Positions 1 to 8,249 are shown, counted from the first letter of the stretch. The stretch: 64,000 nt of DNA from Profundicola sp048268105 (GCA_048268105.1 JBLWWH010000004.1:1-64000); one strand, 5' to 3'. The notes: a model not told the origin generated them from the letters alone. Numbers and translations: made by a program.

Positions 1-165
1 AGTATATAAAAACTATTGAGAAAACCTTGGACCAAGTTAATGCTGAATAACACTGCACACGACTCCCTAGGAGGATTAGCTCCTAAAAAATATGCTAAAA
101 TTAATTCTGTTGGGGTTAACCCCAACAGAATTAAAAACTATAACTTTGAAAATATATTGGAATAA
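1..165 (+). pseudogene. IS3-type transposase (OrfB) C-terminal remnant
   Basis: The reading frame open from about position 10 to the stop at 163-165 encodes NNTAHDSLGGLAPKKY, which resembles the closing segment of IS3-family DDE transposases (typically YNxxRPHDSLGGLTPxEY). The preceding residues fit poorly and a second frame (KTIEKTLDQVNAE, ending at 50) overlaps, so the remnant is probably frameshifted as well as cut by the window start. It is not a working gene as seen here. The call rests on one short motif; the rest of the element would lie to the left of the window. Confidence 0.55.
101..134. repeat. Perfect 34-bp palindrome inside IS remnant
   Basis: The 17-base half TTAATTCTGTTGGGGTT (101-117) is followed directly by its exact reverse complement (118-134), with no spacer. 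It lies within the transposase-like reading frame. It could act as a terminator (a short T run follows on the minus strand) or be part of the element's end structure. Confidence 0.8.
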
Positions 166-178
166 TCAATAGTCCTAA

Positions 179-194
179 TTAGGGGAAGCTTACA
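179..194 (+). mobile_element. Putative right inverted-repeat end of the IS3-like element
   Basis: The sequence TTAGGGGAAGCTTACA lies 14 bases after the transposase stop and ends in CA. Read from outside it is TGTAAGCTTCCCCTAA, a form typical of IS3-family ends that start with TGT. The left end is outside the window, so this cannot be confirmed by pairing. Confidence 0.35.
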
Positions 195-419
195 CTGGCA
201 CATGTCAAGGTAGCAGAAGTAGATATATTATCTATTGATGAAATCCAAGAAGTTCCTTCTGAAAATATTGCCAATGTCAGGGTTACATTAATCCAACATA
301 ATTATACTCCCTTTGAACCTTTACTGTTAACCGTTGAACGAGAAAGAGATACAATCAAAGGTAAAAAACCTATTGTTTTTAGGAAGACTAATGATGGATG
401 GCGGGTTTGTAAGGATTAA
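195..419 (+). pseudogene. C-terminal fragment of a small protein interrupted by the IS
   Basis: A reading frame open through this stretch ends at TAA 417-419 and encodes about 74 residues with no usable start codon. The composition (VRVTLIQHNYTPFEPLLLTV, then KPIVFRKTNDGWRVCKD at the end) looks like a real protein tail, reminiscent of the last strands of NTF2-like or DUF4878-like domains; that resemblance is an impression only. The frame begins where the predicted IS end stops, so the likeliest story is that the insertion removed or separated its 5' part. Confidence 0.4.
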
Positions 420-488
420 TTACTACCCTATAAATAATCATTCAGGATGGATTTAATATATCTCCAAAGTTTAGAAAAAACTACTTTA

Positions 489-1232
489 TTATCCTATATA
501 GTTTAAGTACATTCTATTTTGTACGGTAGGCTCATCCATTTTCCAAACATGTACATGTTTGTTCTTTTTATTAGCTTCGAGTACTTTATTTATATAATCA
601 TCACTACATTTATAACCACATATTATATTTCTTAACGCAGTTCTTTTAACATTGTATGACCCGAAATTCTCTTTGATTAATCTTAATTCTTTTTCAAAAG
701 ACCAAGACATTTGTTTTTGATAGAATACTTGAAAAATATCATCTTCATTTTTGAATATTTCAAAAGGAACTCTTTTAAGTTCTTGATAATATTTAACGGG
801 CTTTAAACCATTAAAAAAATCTATATCATAATCAATATTATATTGTAGATACAATCCTTTATGTCCATTTGAATAATTGTTCAACAAAACCATATCAATT
901 CCTGGAACCATTGAAAAACATGCTATTCCATGCTTATTGATAAATTCAGGTATGGAATCACGTACAATTTTCTCTAATTGCTCATCGTTAAATTTAGTTT
1001 TTACCTTATTAACATTCCTTTTACCCATCAAAATTTCAAAAGCCTTATACAAATCTGGAATATTAATCATTCCAGTATCAATAAGGTTTGGTGTTGAGTC
1101 GAATGGATCATTTAGTAATTCACGTTTCTGAAAATAAATATAAGAGTCCCTGATTTCGCTCAAGGTATAATCATTGTCAGGTCTATACCTAGAAATATAT
1201 GGTTTTCCTGCCTTATTTATCTCCTCAATCAT
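489..1232 (-). CDS. DUF2971 domain-containing protein
   Basis: This 247-residue protein has the usual layout of DUF2971: an N-terminal YRP...TLSEIRDSYIYF segment with LNDPFD (around residues 40-45), then a central CFS...MVLLNNYSNGHKGLYLQY segment and a late WSFEKELRLIKE motif. Members of this family are soluble proteins of unknown biochemical role that often sit in accessory or defence islands. The ATG at 1232 starts the conserved region directly. It lies 11 bases downstream of the frameshifted HEPN-like gene on the same strand, so the two may be co-transcribed. No membrane segment or signal peptide is seen. Family call is good; function unknown. Confidence 0.8.
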   Translation of the reverse strand: MIEEINKAGKPYISRYRPDNDYTLSEIRDSYIYFQKRELLNDPFDSTPNLIDTGMINIPDLYKAFEILMGKRNVNKVKTKFNDEQLEKIVRDSIPEFINKHGIACFSMVPGIDMVLLNNYSNGHKGLYLQYNIDYDIDFFNGLKPVKYYQELKRVPFEIFKNEDDIFQVFYQKQMSWSFEKELRLIKENFGSYNVKRTALRNIICGYKCSDDYINKVLEANKKNKHVHVWKMDEPTVQNRMYLNYIG

Positions 1233-1243
1233 TTATTTCTAAT

Positions 1244-1756
1244 TTACATCTCGCTGTATTCACGATCAATTTCAGCAACAATATCAAATATTTCTTTAAA
1301 TCTATTTGAAAGTGCATCTATAAATATGTTTAACTCCATTTGATCCTCTATTTTATTTATTATCAAAGTCTCATTTAGCCTGTTCAGTATATAATTTATT
1401 TCGTTAACAATATATCCAAAATTGGGTAAGGCTTCAATATTGATAAAGCGTTTTTCTACTTCTTGTGTAATGGTTTCAATTGTATTACAAACAATTTTAA
1501 AATCCGCTTTACAAACTCTACTACCAGTTGCACCTTTGTATAAGTTCGCTATGTGATAATCAAAAGAAGTAGGAATCTGTTTTTTAATAGGACTTTTCAT
1601 GAATTTACTTTTATGATTTTTATATTCTTCTTCTAATTTTTTCATGCATTTTTTCAGTATGTTTATTAGTACTTCTTTTTGTATATTAATGCAATTAATG
1701 ACATCAACTTTAATAAATTCTGAAGTTTTTTCCGATTTTGGGAAATATGACACCAA
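1244..1756 (-). CDS. C-terminal half of a frameshifted hypothetical protein
   Basis: This 170-residue frame can only start at a TTG (1756) and overlaps the preceding frame by 91 bases. Its frame stays open upstream to a run of six A on the coding strand (1768-1773), where a -1 shift would join it smoothly to the HEPN-like frame at 1666-2154. I read both as one gene of about 300 codons that is broken by loss of one A, or decoded by slippage. The segment is rich in predicted helix (EVLINILKKCMKKLEEEYKN), with no motif I recognise. It is followed by the DUF2971 gene after 11 bases. Confidence 0.5.
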   Translation of the reverse strand: MVSYFPKSEKTSEFIKVDVINCINIQKEVLINILKKCMKKLEEEYKNHKSKFMKSPIKKQIPTSFDYHIANLYKGATGSRVCKADFKIVCNTIETITQEVEKRFINIEALPNFGYIVNEINYILNRLNETLIINKIEDQMELNIFIDALSNRFKEIFDIVAEIDREYSEM

Positions 1757-2154
1757 TTCAAAACCTGTTTTTTAATGCTATACCTCAATATCCTATGAAA
1801 TGATTTATTATTACGACGGTTTGTTGGATGGCCAATAGAATCATTTCTATAATCACGTATCCTATATAAATCAGGATAACATTTCCTCCAATTTATTTCC
1901 TTATCAAAAATTACATGATTGAAACTATTTATTGCATCTTGCTGTAAAAATAATGCTTGTAAAATTCCATAAATATATAAATAGCCGTTGTTATATGCAT
2001 TAAAATCATTTAATGAACAATAAACCTGGGTATCCTCAATTGTATCTAAAGAAGCCCATACTTTATTCCATTTAATTTTATCTCCAAAAAGAACTTCTTT
2101 CCGCCATGAATTATTTAACAAATCTCTAATTCTTCTTATAGTTGCTTCAGTCAT
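1666..2154 (-). CDS. HEPN-like protein, N-terminal half of a frameshifted gene
   Basis: The 162-residue frame is mostly helical, and RNDSIGH at residues 103-109 fits the R-x4-6-H catalytic motif of HEPN ribonucleases, including the polar residue (N) after the arginine. HEPN proteins are common as toxins and effectors in defence islands, which suits the neighbours. The last 35 or so residues (after the A6 run at 1768-1773) are low-complexity and lysine-rich, as expected for out-of-frame translation; the genuine continuation lies in the -1 frame, down to 1244. It starts 21 bases after the stop of the restriction-modification gene. The HEPN call is inferred from one motif and secondary-structure impression. 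Confidence 0.5.
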   Translation of the reverse strand: MTEATIRRIRDLLNNSWRKEVLFGDKIKWNKVWASLDTIEDTQVYCSLNDFNAYNNGYLYIYGILQALFLQQDAINSFNHVIFDKEINWRKCYPDLYRIRDYRNDSIGHPTNRRNNKSFHRILRYSIKKQVLNWCHISQNRKKLQNLLKLMSLIALIYKKKY

Positions 2155-2175
2155 AATTTTAACAAACCTTTTACT

Positions 2176-4896
2176 TTACTTCTTCTTACCCAACAAAGGT
2201 TCCGTATATTGATTGTATAAATCAAAAAGAAATTCAATTCTGGTAGTTTCATTAATGAAAGGTTGTGGTCGATAGCATACATCGACCGCTTTATCCAGTT
2301 CTTGGTGTGCTTTAGCCAACTTGGGTGGCATTGTTAATTGATGGTATAAATCTGCCAAACTACTATCAGGATATTCTGATCGCACATCTAAAACTGTTTG
2401 TGCTTTGTTCTCGACATTAGCTTTATTTTTAGCGCTTATTTCTTTTGGCCAAGGGTAATTGTTATACACTAAATCCTTAGAATATCTAAAATCACTTTTT
2501 AATCGACCACAAGTATATTTTACCCATGTCATATGCATTTCAGACATCAATATTCCGAAGTTATAAAGCGTACCATTTGGCACTATATGACAGCTATTAT
2601 TTGGTATATTATTCCTCGTAAAAAATCCCATTGGTATGTACTTTCTATTTTCAGAAGAAGTACTTGGAATTAATATAAAAGATTCAGGGTTTTTCCTATC
2701 TCTGAATAATGTCGGCGTAACAGCGTGTTTCTGAGTGGACGGTGCTCTACTTGCTAGTCTAAATTGTTTTACAGCCTCGACCCGTTCCATAACTTTCGGT
2801 AGTTGTCTTAATTCTTTAGGAGTTATGTCTTCTAACCATAGACACCAACGTTTTTTATTATTCAAAAATTCTCTTGCGCTAATTAGAGGTAAAATATAAG
2901 GTTCTGCTTTTGGTTCCTGAATTAAAAAGTCTTCTTTCTCATCATCATTAATGATTAGATTTCCTCCATCCAAGGGCATATTTCCAAAGGACATTTTGGG
3001 TACATTGCATATGGGTCTACTTCTTCGCTCGATTATTAAGTCTTCCGCATTTGCTAAATAAGGATTAATATTTTTAACGGTTATTTCAGATGGTTCTCCT
3101 TTCACATCAGAATAACTAAACAATTTTTTTACTTGGGTGTCATAATTTGCAAAACCAATAATTACACAATAAACGGCAGCTTTACCTTTTGCTTCATTGC
3201 TCCATTTAAAGGTTGTATGTGCAAAGTGGATTTTAATATTAAATTTGTTTAGCATTTGTCCCCAAAGAACACTAACCTGTTCCCCTTGAGTTACAGAATT
3301 GGTAGAGACAAATGCTGTTTTGATCCGAGTGTCTTGAATGTATTGTGCAGCCTTATAGTACCATGCTGAAACATAATCCAGAATTTTACCATTTTTTACT
3401 CCTTCGAAAATATTAGCCATATCTTGCCTCTGGGTCTTATCAAGTAATTTTGAACCGATAAAAGGAGGATTTCCAATGATATAGGACAACTCTTCCTTAG
3501 AAACTACATCTTCCCAATCAATCTGTAATGAGTTGGCATGAACTATTTGGGCTGAATTCTTCAATGGAAGTCTTGTATAATATTGTCCAAACTCTTCGGA
3601 TACAAGCATATTCATTTGATGATCTATTAACCACATTGCCACTTCTGCGATTCTTGCAGCAAACTCATCGTATTCGATGCCATAAAATTGGTCAACATCT
3701 AACCAAAGTATAGAAGATATGTCCAATACCTGTTCTCCTTTCTTGAACAGTTCTCTAAGAATATCAATTTCAAGCAAGCGCAATTCCCTATATGTTATAA
3801 TTAAAAAATTACCACTACCGCAAGCAGGGTCAAGGAACTTTAATGTGGACAACTTATGATGAAAAGCTTTGAGCTTTTTAGAGTTGGATTTTGCTTTTTC
3901 GAACTCTTCTCTTAATTCATCAAGAAATAAGGGTTTTATAAGTTTAAGAATGTTCTTTTCCGATGTATAATGCGCACCTAAATTTCTTCTTTCTTCAGGA
4001 TTCATTACACTTTGAAAAAGTGAGCCAAAGATTGCAGGCGATATCTTACCCCAATCTAAGCTGGATGCCTCCAATAGCTTTATACGCATTTTAGAGTTAA
4101 AAGAAGCGATTGGTAAAAATTCTTCAAATAGCTTCCCGTTTACATATGGAAATTGATTTAAGTGTTCATCTAAATTTTTTAGACGTTTTTCTCTTGGTGT
4201 ATTTAATACTTGAAAAAATTGAGCGATTAAAGCTCCTAAATCACTTCCATCTTCATTTGTTTTTAGATCTAAAAAGTCTTTAAAGGTATTTTTTTCGAAA
4301 ATACTGGTATCATCAGCAAATAAGATAAAAAGCAATCGTACCAAATAGACTTCGAGATGATGTCCTACATAGCCCGATTCTTCCAGCTGGTCATGAAGTT
4401 TACCCATCAATTCTGCTGCTTTGATGTTTACTGGGTCTTCTTCTTGAAATTTTCTTTTCTGATAGCCAGCAATGAAGCCGAACAATTTTATATTTTTATA
4501 TAACTCTGAAACTGGGAATTCATGCTCTGTTCTTTCGTCTAAATCGAATAATTTGATTTTATCAAAGTCAGAAACTAATATGTATTTAGGTAATTCATGT
4601 TCCTCCAACCCAGGAAAGTAGTCAGTAGCTTGTTCATAGGCTTTATCCAAGTCTTTACCTTTACTTTTATGTTCAACCAGAAGTGTACCCTTCCAAAAAA
4701 GATCAATAAAACCTTGACTACCACTTAGCTTTTTCACAGGCTCCTCAAAAGTAGCAACACGTCTTCTGGAAATACCAAAAACATTAAAAAAGTCATTCCA
4801 AAAACTGTCTTTTTCTGCCCGTTCTTTTGCTTCATCAGCCCATTCTTTAGAGAAGCGCAATGCTCTATCTTTTATTTCGTTCCAGCTTAGTGCCAT
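2176..4896 (-). CDS. MmeI-like Type IIL/IIG restriction-modification enzyme
   Basis: This 906-residue single chain carries both nuclease and methyltransferase parts. Near the N terminus, FIDLFWKG...LLVEHKSKG (D65, E75, K77) forms a PD-(D/E)XK endonuclease core. A helical spacer with GAHYTSE (307-313) leads to methyltransferase motif I, FLDPACGSG (354-362), and the catalytic motif NPPF (476-479), typical of N6-adenine methylation. The C-terminal 350 residues should be target recognition and C-terminal domains. Length and order match the MmeI family, in which one protein cuts at a fixed distance and methylates one strand for protection, so no separate methylase is needed. It appears intact. DNA specificity cannot be read from the sequence. 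Confidence 0.9.
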   Translation of the reverse strand: MALSWNEIKDRALRFSKEWADEAKERAEKDSFWNDFFNVFGISRRRVATFEEPVKKLSGSQGFIDLFWKGTLLVEHKSKGKDLDKAYEQATDYFPGLEEHELPKYILVSDFDKIKLFDLDERTEHEFPVSELYKNIKLFGFIAGYQKRKFQEEDPVNIKAAELMGKLHDQLEESGYVGHHLEVYLVRLLFILFADDTSIFEKNTFKDFLDLKTNEDGSDLGALIAQFFQVLNTPREKRLKNLDEHLNQFPYVNGKLFEEFLPIASFNSKMRIKLLEASSLDWGKISPAIFGSLFQSVMNPEERRNLGAHYTSEKNILKLIKPLFLDELREEFEKAKSNSKKLKAFHHKLSTLKFLDPACGSGNFLIITYRELRLLEIDILRELFKKGEQVLDISSILWLDVDQFYGIEYDEFAARIAEVAMWLIDHQMNMLVSEEFGQYYTRLPLKNSAQIVHANSLQIDWEDVVSKEELSYIIGNPPFIGSKLLDKTQRQDMANIFEGVKNGKILDYVSAWYYKAAQYIQDTRIKTAFVSTNSVTQGEQVSVLWGQMLNKFNIKIHFAHTTFKWSNEAKGKAAVYCVIIGFANYDTQVKKLFSYSDVKGEPSEITVKNINPYLANAEDLIIERRSRPICNVPKMSFGNMPLDGGNLIINDDEKEDFLIQEPKAEPYILPLISAREFLNNKKRWCLWLEDITPKELRQLPKVMERVEAVKQFRLASRAPSTQKHAVTPTLFRDRKNPESFILIPSTSSENRKYIPMGFFTRNNIPNNSCHIVPNGTLYNFGILMSEMHMTWVKYTCGRLKSDFRYSKDLVYNNYPWPKEISAKNKANVENKAQTVLDVRSEYPDSSLADLYHQLTMPPKLAKAHQELDKAVDVCYRPQPFINETTRIEFLFDLYNQYTEPLLGKKK

Positions 4897-5094
4897 ATGA
4901 GTACAATATTTATTAAGAAAGATACAAAAGTTTGGGTAACTCCATTAATTTGGTTAGAGAAGAGCATTATTAAGAGTCATAGTCTTTTATTACATAAGGT
5001 AACCAATTTTATATTTTGTAAATTTCAGTCATAAATATACCCAACTATGAGGGATTTGATAGGCAATAATTATAGCCTTATAAAGATGAATATT
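4897..5094. other. Intergenic region upstream of the R-M gene
   Basis: This AT-rich 198-base gap separates the restriction-modification gene from the RES operon, both on the minus strand. It should hold the R-M promoter, but I see no convincing TAnnTTTG element and no clear terminator hairpin. Confidence 0.4.
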
Positions 5095-6117
5095 CTATAT
5101 GTTATTAGAGTCAATCGATACTTTTGATATTTGAACTTTTTTAACCTCTTTATTCTCCATAATATCTTCATTGAAAATCACTATATTATTTCCTGTTTTA
5201 TGTAGTGAACTTCTAAATTTTATTCCATGAACGCCTGTAAATACTTTAATAAATTCACAAATAAATTGAGTGGGAATGTAATCCAATTCCGAATCATACC
5301 TTCTCATTGGTTTGGATAAATCTCTACTAATTATTTGTTTTAATAAAGTTGATTTTATTCGCTGATTTACTTCGCCTGGTGCATAAAGATATGGTGTTTC
5401 TGTAAAGTCAGATATAATTATTTTGCGAGTTAAATCCTCTTTTAATTTAAATGATGCGACTGATACTTCATCAAGAAATGATGCTCGTATTTCGTAAAGC
5501 ACAGTATGTTCGTTATCGCTTAAATATAAATAAGGTATTCCAATGGGATTTGCCCGACCAGCTGTAGCAATTTCTTTATCTGGACAAAACATTTCTTCTT
5601 TAGAAAAAACGTTTTCATCAGCATTTTTATGTAAGCGTGCTCTAAAAAATACATCTTCCTTATTTATAGATGATTTACTTTCAAAGAAACTGTCCCAACC
5701 CAAGTCATTGGTTAAATAATCAATGTTCGTTAGATAACGCCTTTCCCACTTAATTTGCTCTTTTAGTTTATACCAAAAATTGACATTTTCAATAATTTCA
5801 TCATTGAAATCAACCTGTTCGTCAGAATCGTGAATTGAAGTTTTGATATTATCTAAGAGGAAATTAAGTATTCTTTGACCTATAGTTATGTTACTAAATA
5901 GAGTCCAATTACCTTGAATTTTTGAGATAAAGCGTTCTCCGCCAATTTTGGGCTGAAAGTTATCAAATAATTCTTGGAAAAAATCAAACAACTCTTCAAT
6001 TGGAATAATTTCAACCTCTTTACTACCACAACAACTGCAATCACCAAAAGTATTGAGGGATGTAATTAAGCCTTTTAATTCTTTATCTTCAAAGCAGTTT
6101 TTACAAACAAATTGCAT
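5095..6117 (-). CDS. RES-domain protein with N-terminal zinc ribbon
   Basis: The 340-residue protein begins with a CxxC...CxxC zinc ribbon (C5, C8, C27, C30), continues with a helical region of about 120 residues, and ends in a RES domain. RES hallmarks are visible: FFRAR (R159), GRANPIGIPYLYL (187-199) and YEIR (E209). Characterised RES toxins such as MbcT and ParT use the conserved Arg and Glu to degrade NAD+ or modify targets with ADP-ribose. The helical N-terminal part with RES matches an architecture annotated as HEPN/RES N-terminal. It is third in a minus-strand operon, two bases after the sce7725-like gene. There is no Xre-type antitoxin partner next to it, unlike classical RES-Xre pairs. 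The enzymatic role is inferred. Confidence 0.82.
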   Translation of the reverse strand: MQFVCKNCFEDKELKGLITSLNTFGDCSCCGSKEVEIIPIEELFDFFQELFDNFQPKIGGERFISKIQGNWTLFSNITIGQRILNFLLDNIKTSIHDSDEQVDFNDEIIENVNFWYKLKEQIKWERRYLTNIDYLTNDLGWDSFFESKSSINKEDVFFRARLHKNADENVFSKEEMFCPDKEIATAGRANPIGIPYLYLSDNEHTVLYEIRASFLDEVSVASFKLKEDLTRKIIISDFTETPYLYAPGEVNQRIKSTLLKQIISRDLSKPMRRYDSELDYIPTQFICEFIKVFTGVHGIKFRSSLHKTGNNIVIFNEDIMENKEVKKVQISKVSIDSNNI

Positions 6118-6119
6118 AA

Positions 6120-7052
6120 TTAATCTAAGAAGTTACGAATTATTAATAAATGATTTTTAATCGAAATTTTTTTAACAGTTCCTAAACCTGGATATCTATG
6201 TTCGTTGAAATAATTCCTAAGTTCTGAAATTGCTGAATTTTCTAAAGGCAATTCATCACAAAATTGAATTGCTTTCTCAGCTGCTTCCGCAAATTTACCT
6301 TGCACGTTTGAAATTGAATCATTTGTTTCAGAGGTGAAATGTCTTATCCAAATTTGATTTTCATTCCGTTTATTTAAATATGTCAAGTGGATAACTACGG
6401 CTCTTGGAGCACTTCCTCCGTCAATAAACTCTTTAGGTAATATTGTAAAATCTGCAAAACCATTGTATCTATCTATTGAATAAAACAGGTGTTCCTCTGT
6501 AAATTTATGAGCGGGAATATTTAAAAAATCAGAATTTCTTTGTTGTCTTTCAAAGGGATCATCCAATCTTATATAAAATTTATCTAACGCTTTAATAAAT
6601 CTATCCATGGTTCTATATTTATGCGGTTCTAAAACCATGATATGGCTAATGTTCGGATGTTCGCACAAATCCATAAATTCATCTTCATTAGAAAAGTTGT
6701 CCAAACATATTAACATACAATCAGTTAAATCGTATTCTTCAATTTTAGAATGTATATAAGTAGAGTTGTCTGCAAATTGAAAAGCTGGTAAGTACTTTGA
6801 ATCTTCGAGGTTCGATATATAACCTAAAAAGAAATCAGTATCCCCCGCCATATCTCCTGCAAATGGGTTTACAATTAAATATAGATTAAAATTATTTTCC
6901 TCAAATACCTTATGGGCTAAATTAAGATTGTTAAAGCTTTCTTTAACAGGCTCAATTACTGGCATAATTTTTCCCTGTAATTTCCCTTCGCTAACTAAAT
7001 CACGAAGAGTAATCAATTCAAACTGTCTTGCTCTTAAATATGGAAAATACAT
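6120..7052 (-). CDS. sce7725 family (T4 beta-protein-like) protein
   Basis: The 310-residue protein opens with YFPYLRARQFELITLRDL and has IMPVIEPVK and LIVNPFAGD further on, the pattern of the sce7725 / beta-protein family. It is soluble with alternating strands and helices, suggesting a TIM-barrel-like fold, though that is inference. Members are usually encoded beside sce7726-like proteins, and here the sce7726-like gene lies immediately upstream with two bases between. The RES-domain gene follows after two bases. Such tight spacing implies translational coupling and a shared role. No catalytic residues can be named with confidence. Confidence 0.78.
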   Translation of the reverse strand: MYFPYLRARQFELITLRDLVSEGKLQGKIMPVIEPVKESFNNLNLAHKVFEENNFNLYLIVNPFAGDMAGDTDFFLGYISNLEDSKYLPAFQFADNSTYIHSKIEEYDLTDCMLICLDNFSNEDEFMDLCEHPNISHIMVLEPHKYRTMDRFIKALDKFYIRLDDPFERQQRNSDFLNIPAHKFTEEHLFYSIDRYNGFADFTILPKEFIDGGSAPRAVVIHLTYLNKRNENQIWIRHFTSETNDSISNVQGKFAEAAEKAIQFCDELPLENSAISELRNYFNEHRYPGLGTVKKISIKNHLLIIRNFLD

Positions 7053-7054
7053 AA

Positions 7055-7903
7055 TTATACTTTATTTGTTTGTAATTTTTTAATTAGGTTATCACGCTCA
7101 ACTTTTTTTAAATTTAGGCTGAGACATATTTGGTTAAACTCTCGATTAATTTTATTGAAGAATAAATTATTTACATTACGCATTTTCATTGTTTTAACAA
7201 ATAATTTGTTTAAATCTTTATCTGGAATTTCCGCTATTAATTTTTTACAAATATTGAACTGATTGAATGAATTCATTTCGGGGATAAAATCATAATAATC
7301 ATTGACAATGTTTATATATTCTTTTGTATGCAGTACTTCCATTAATACTTCTGTATCAATGCGATTGTTTAACGTTGGATTTCGAATTAAGTCAAATTTT
7401 TTAGTTTGAGAATCGTAAGTTATTATACCAACAACTGTATCATAATCAAGATACTTTGACAATAATTGACTTGGTATGATTAAATATATCTCATTAAAAA
7501 GTTTCTTATATTCTTTGAGTTGATTTGATAAACGATATTCCTTATCTAAAATAGTTTTTATTTCAAAAACTCTTGATTTCCCATTGAACATCGCTAAATC
7601 AGCAATAACCTTCCCCATTCTAAATTCATTAAAAATTAAAGAATGACTATTCCCAATTTCTTCTTTTAACCACTGTGTTAAAAATTCATTTTTTAATATA
7701 TATTCATTTGGATAATACTTTTCTAATACCTTATAGGTTTGTCTTAGGACATTTAAATAAGAATTTCCCTTATTTTTTTCAGACAGGTTGTATCTTTTAA
7801 GTTTTAAATCAATTGATTCGAAATCATCTTTAAACCAACGATTAACCTCACTTCTTGAAAATAAAGAAGAAAAATCTCTTAGTTGATTTGTTGAGTAGTT
7901 CAT
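7055..7903 (-). CDS. sce7726 family protein, PD-(D/E)XK-like nuclease fold
   Basis: The 282-residue protein carries a compact PD-(D/E)XK-like core: E93 in NEFRMGKVIADLAMF, D102 in the same segment, then the E-x-K pair E114-K116 in FEIKTILD and a following RLSNQLKEY (Q128). This order (E, D, ExK, Q) is that of restriction-like and VRR-NUC-like nucleases and of the sce7726 family. It is the first gene of the three-gene operon with the sce7725-like and RES genes, so promoter control probably lies in 7904-7960. No signal peptide or membrane segment. Nuclease activity is predicted from motif only. Confidence 0.78.
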   Translation of the reverse strand: MNYSTNQLRDFSSLFSRSEVNRWFKDDFESIDLKLKRYNLSEKNKGNSYLNVLRQTYKVLEKYYPNEYILKNEFLTQWLKEEIGNSHSLIFNEFRMGKVIADLAMFNGKSRVFEIKTILDKEYRLSNQLKEYKKLFNEIYLIIPSQLLSKYLDYDTVVGIITYDSQTKKFDLIRNPTLNNRIDTEVLMEVLHTKEYINIVNDYYDFIPEMNSFNQFNICKKLIAEIPDKDLNKLFVKTMKMRNVNNLFFNKINREFNQICLSLNLKKVERDNLIKKLQTNKV

Positions 7904-8214
7904 AGTTAATGAATTTTTCTGTAAAGGTAATTAAAATATCGCTGCTCATATTAATCTATTTCATCGTATTAGCGCCAGAGAGTGAGCATAAATGTGGGAA
8001 CGGTTAAAAGATAGTAATTTATTATAAAAGCACGGATAGGGAATAAGATTTCAGTTAAAAAATTAAGTGCTGTAATCGTCGCTTATTCTTTGTTATCTAC
8101 TATTTATTATTAACAGGTTTTATATGTGACATTCTCAAATTGCCCAAATATTCATTCTTTTGAACATTAACTTTTGTTTACAATTTATATATAATGAAAA
8201 TAAATTAAAAATAA
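7904..8214. other. Noncoding junction between island and tRNA-Leu
   Basis: About 310 AT-rich bases with no convincing gene. It should contain the promoter of the sce7726-like operon (a near-match TACCTTTA on the minus strand about 25 bases before the start codon). No integrase gene or copy of the tRNA 3' end was found in it. Confidence 0.4.
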
Positions 8215-8236
8215 TTAGCCACCCTTTTAGCCACCC
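8215..8236. repeat. Two direct TTAGCCACCC repeats beside tRNA-Leu
   Basis: The decamer TTAGCCACCC occurs at 8215-8224 and again at 8227-8236, a 12-base period, just beyond the terminator of tRNA-Leu. Placement next to a tRNA 3' end suggests recombinase arm sites left from integration, but that is inference. Confidence 0.5.
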
Positions 8237-8249
8237 GATGAAAATCAAA

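Noticed and set aside
877..1131. Plus-strand open frame inside the DUF2971 gene
   Set aside because: Antisense shadow of a recognised gene with no motif of its own.
2176..4896. BREX PglX or stand-alone methylase
   Set aside because: No BREX partners are present and the N-terminal D-ExK nuclease core with MmeI-type layout points to a bifunctional R-M enzyme.
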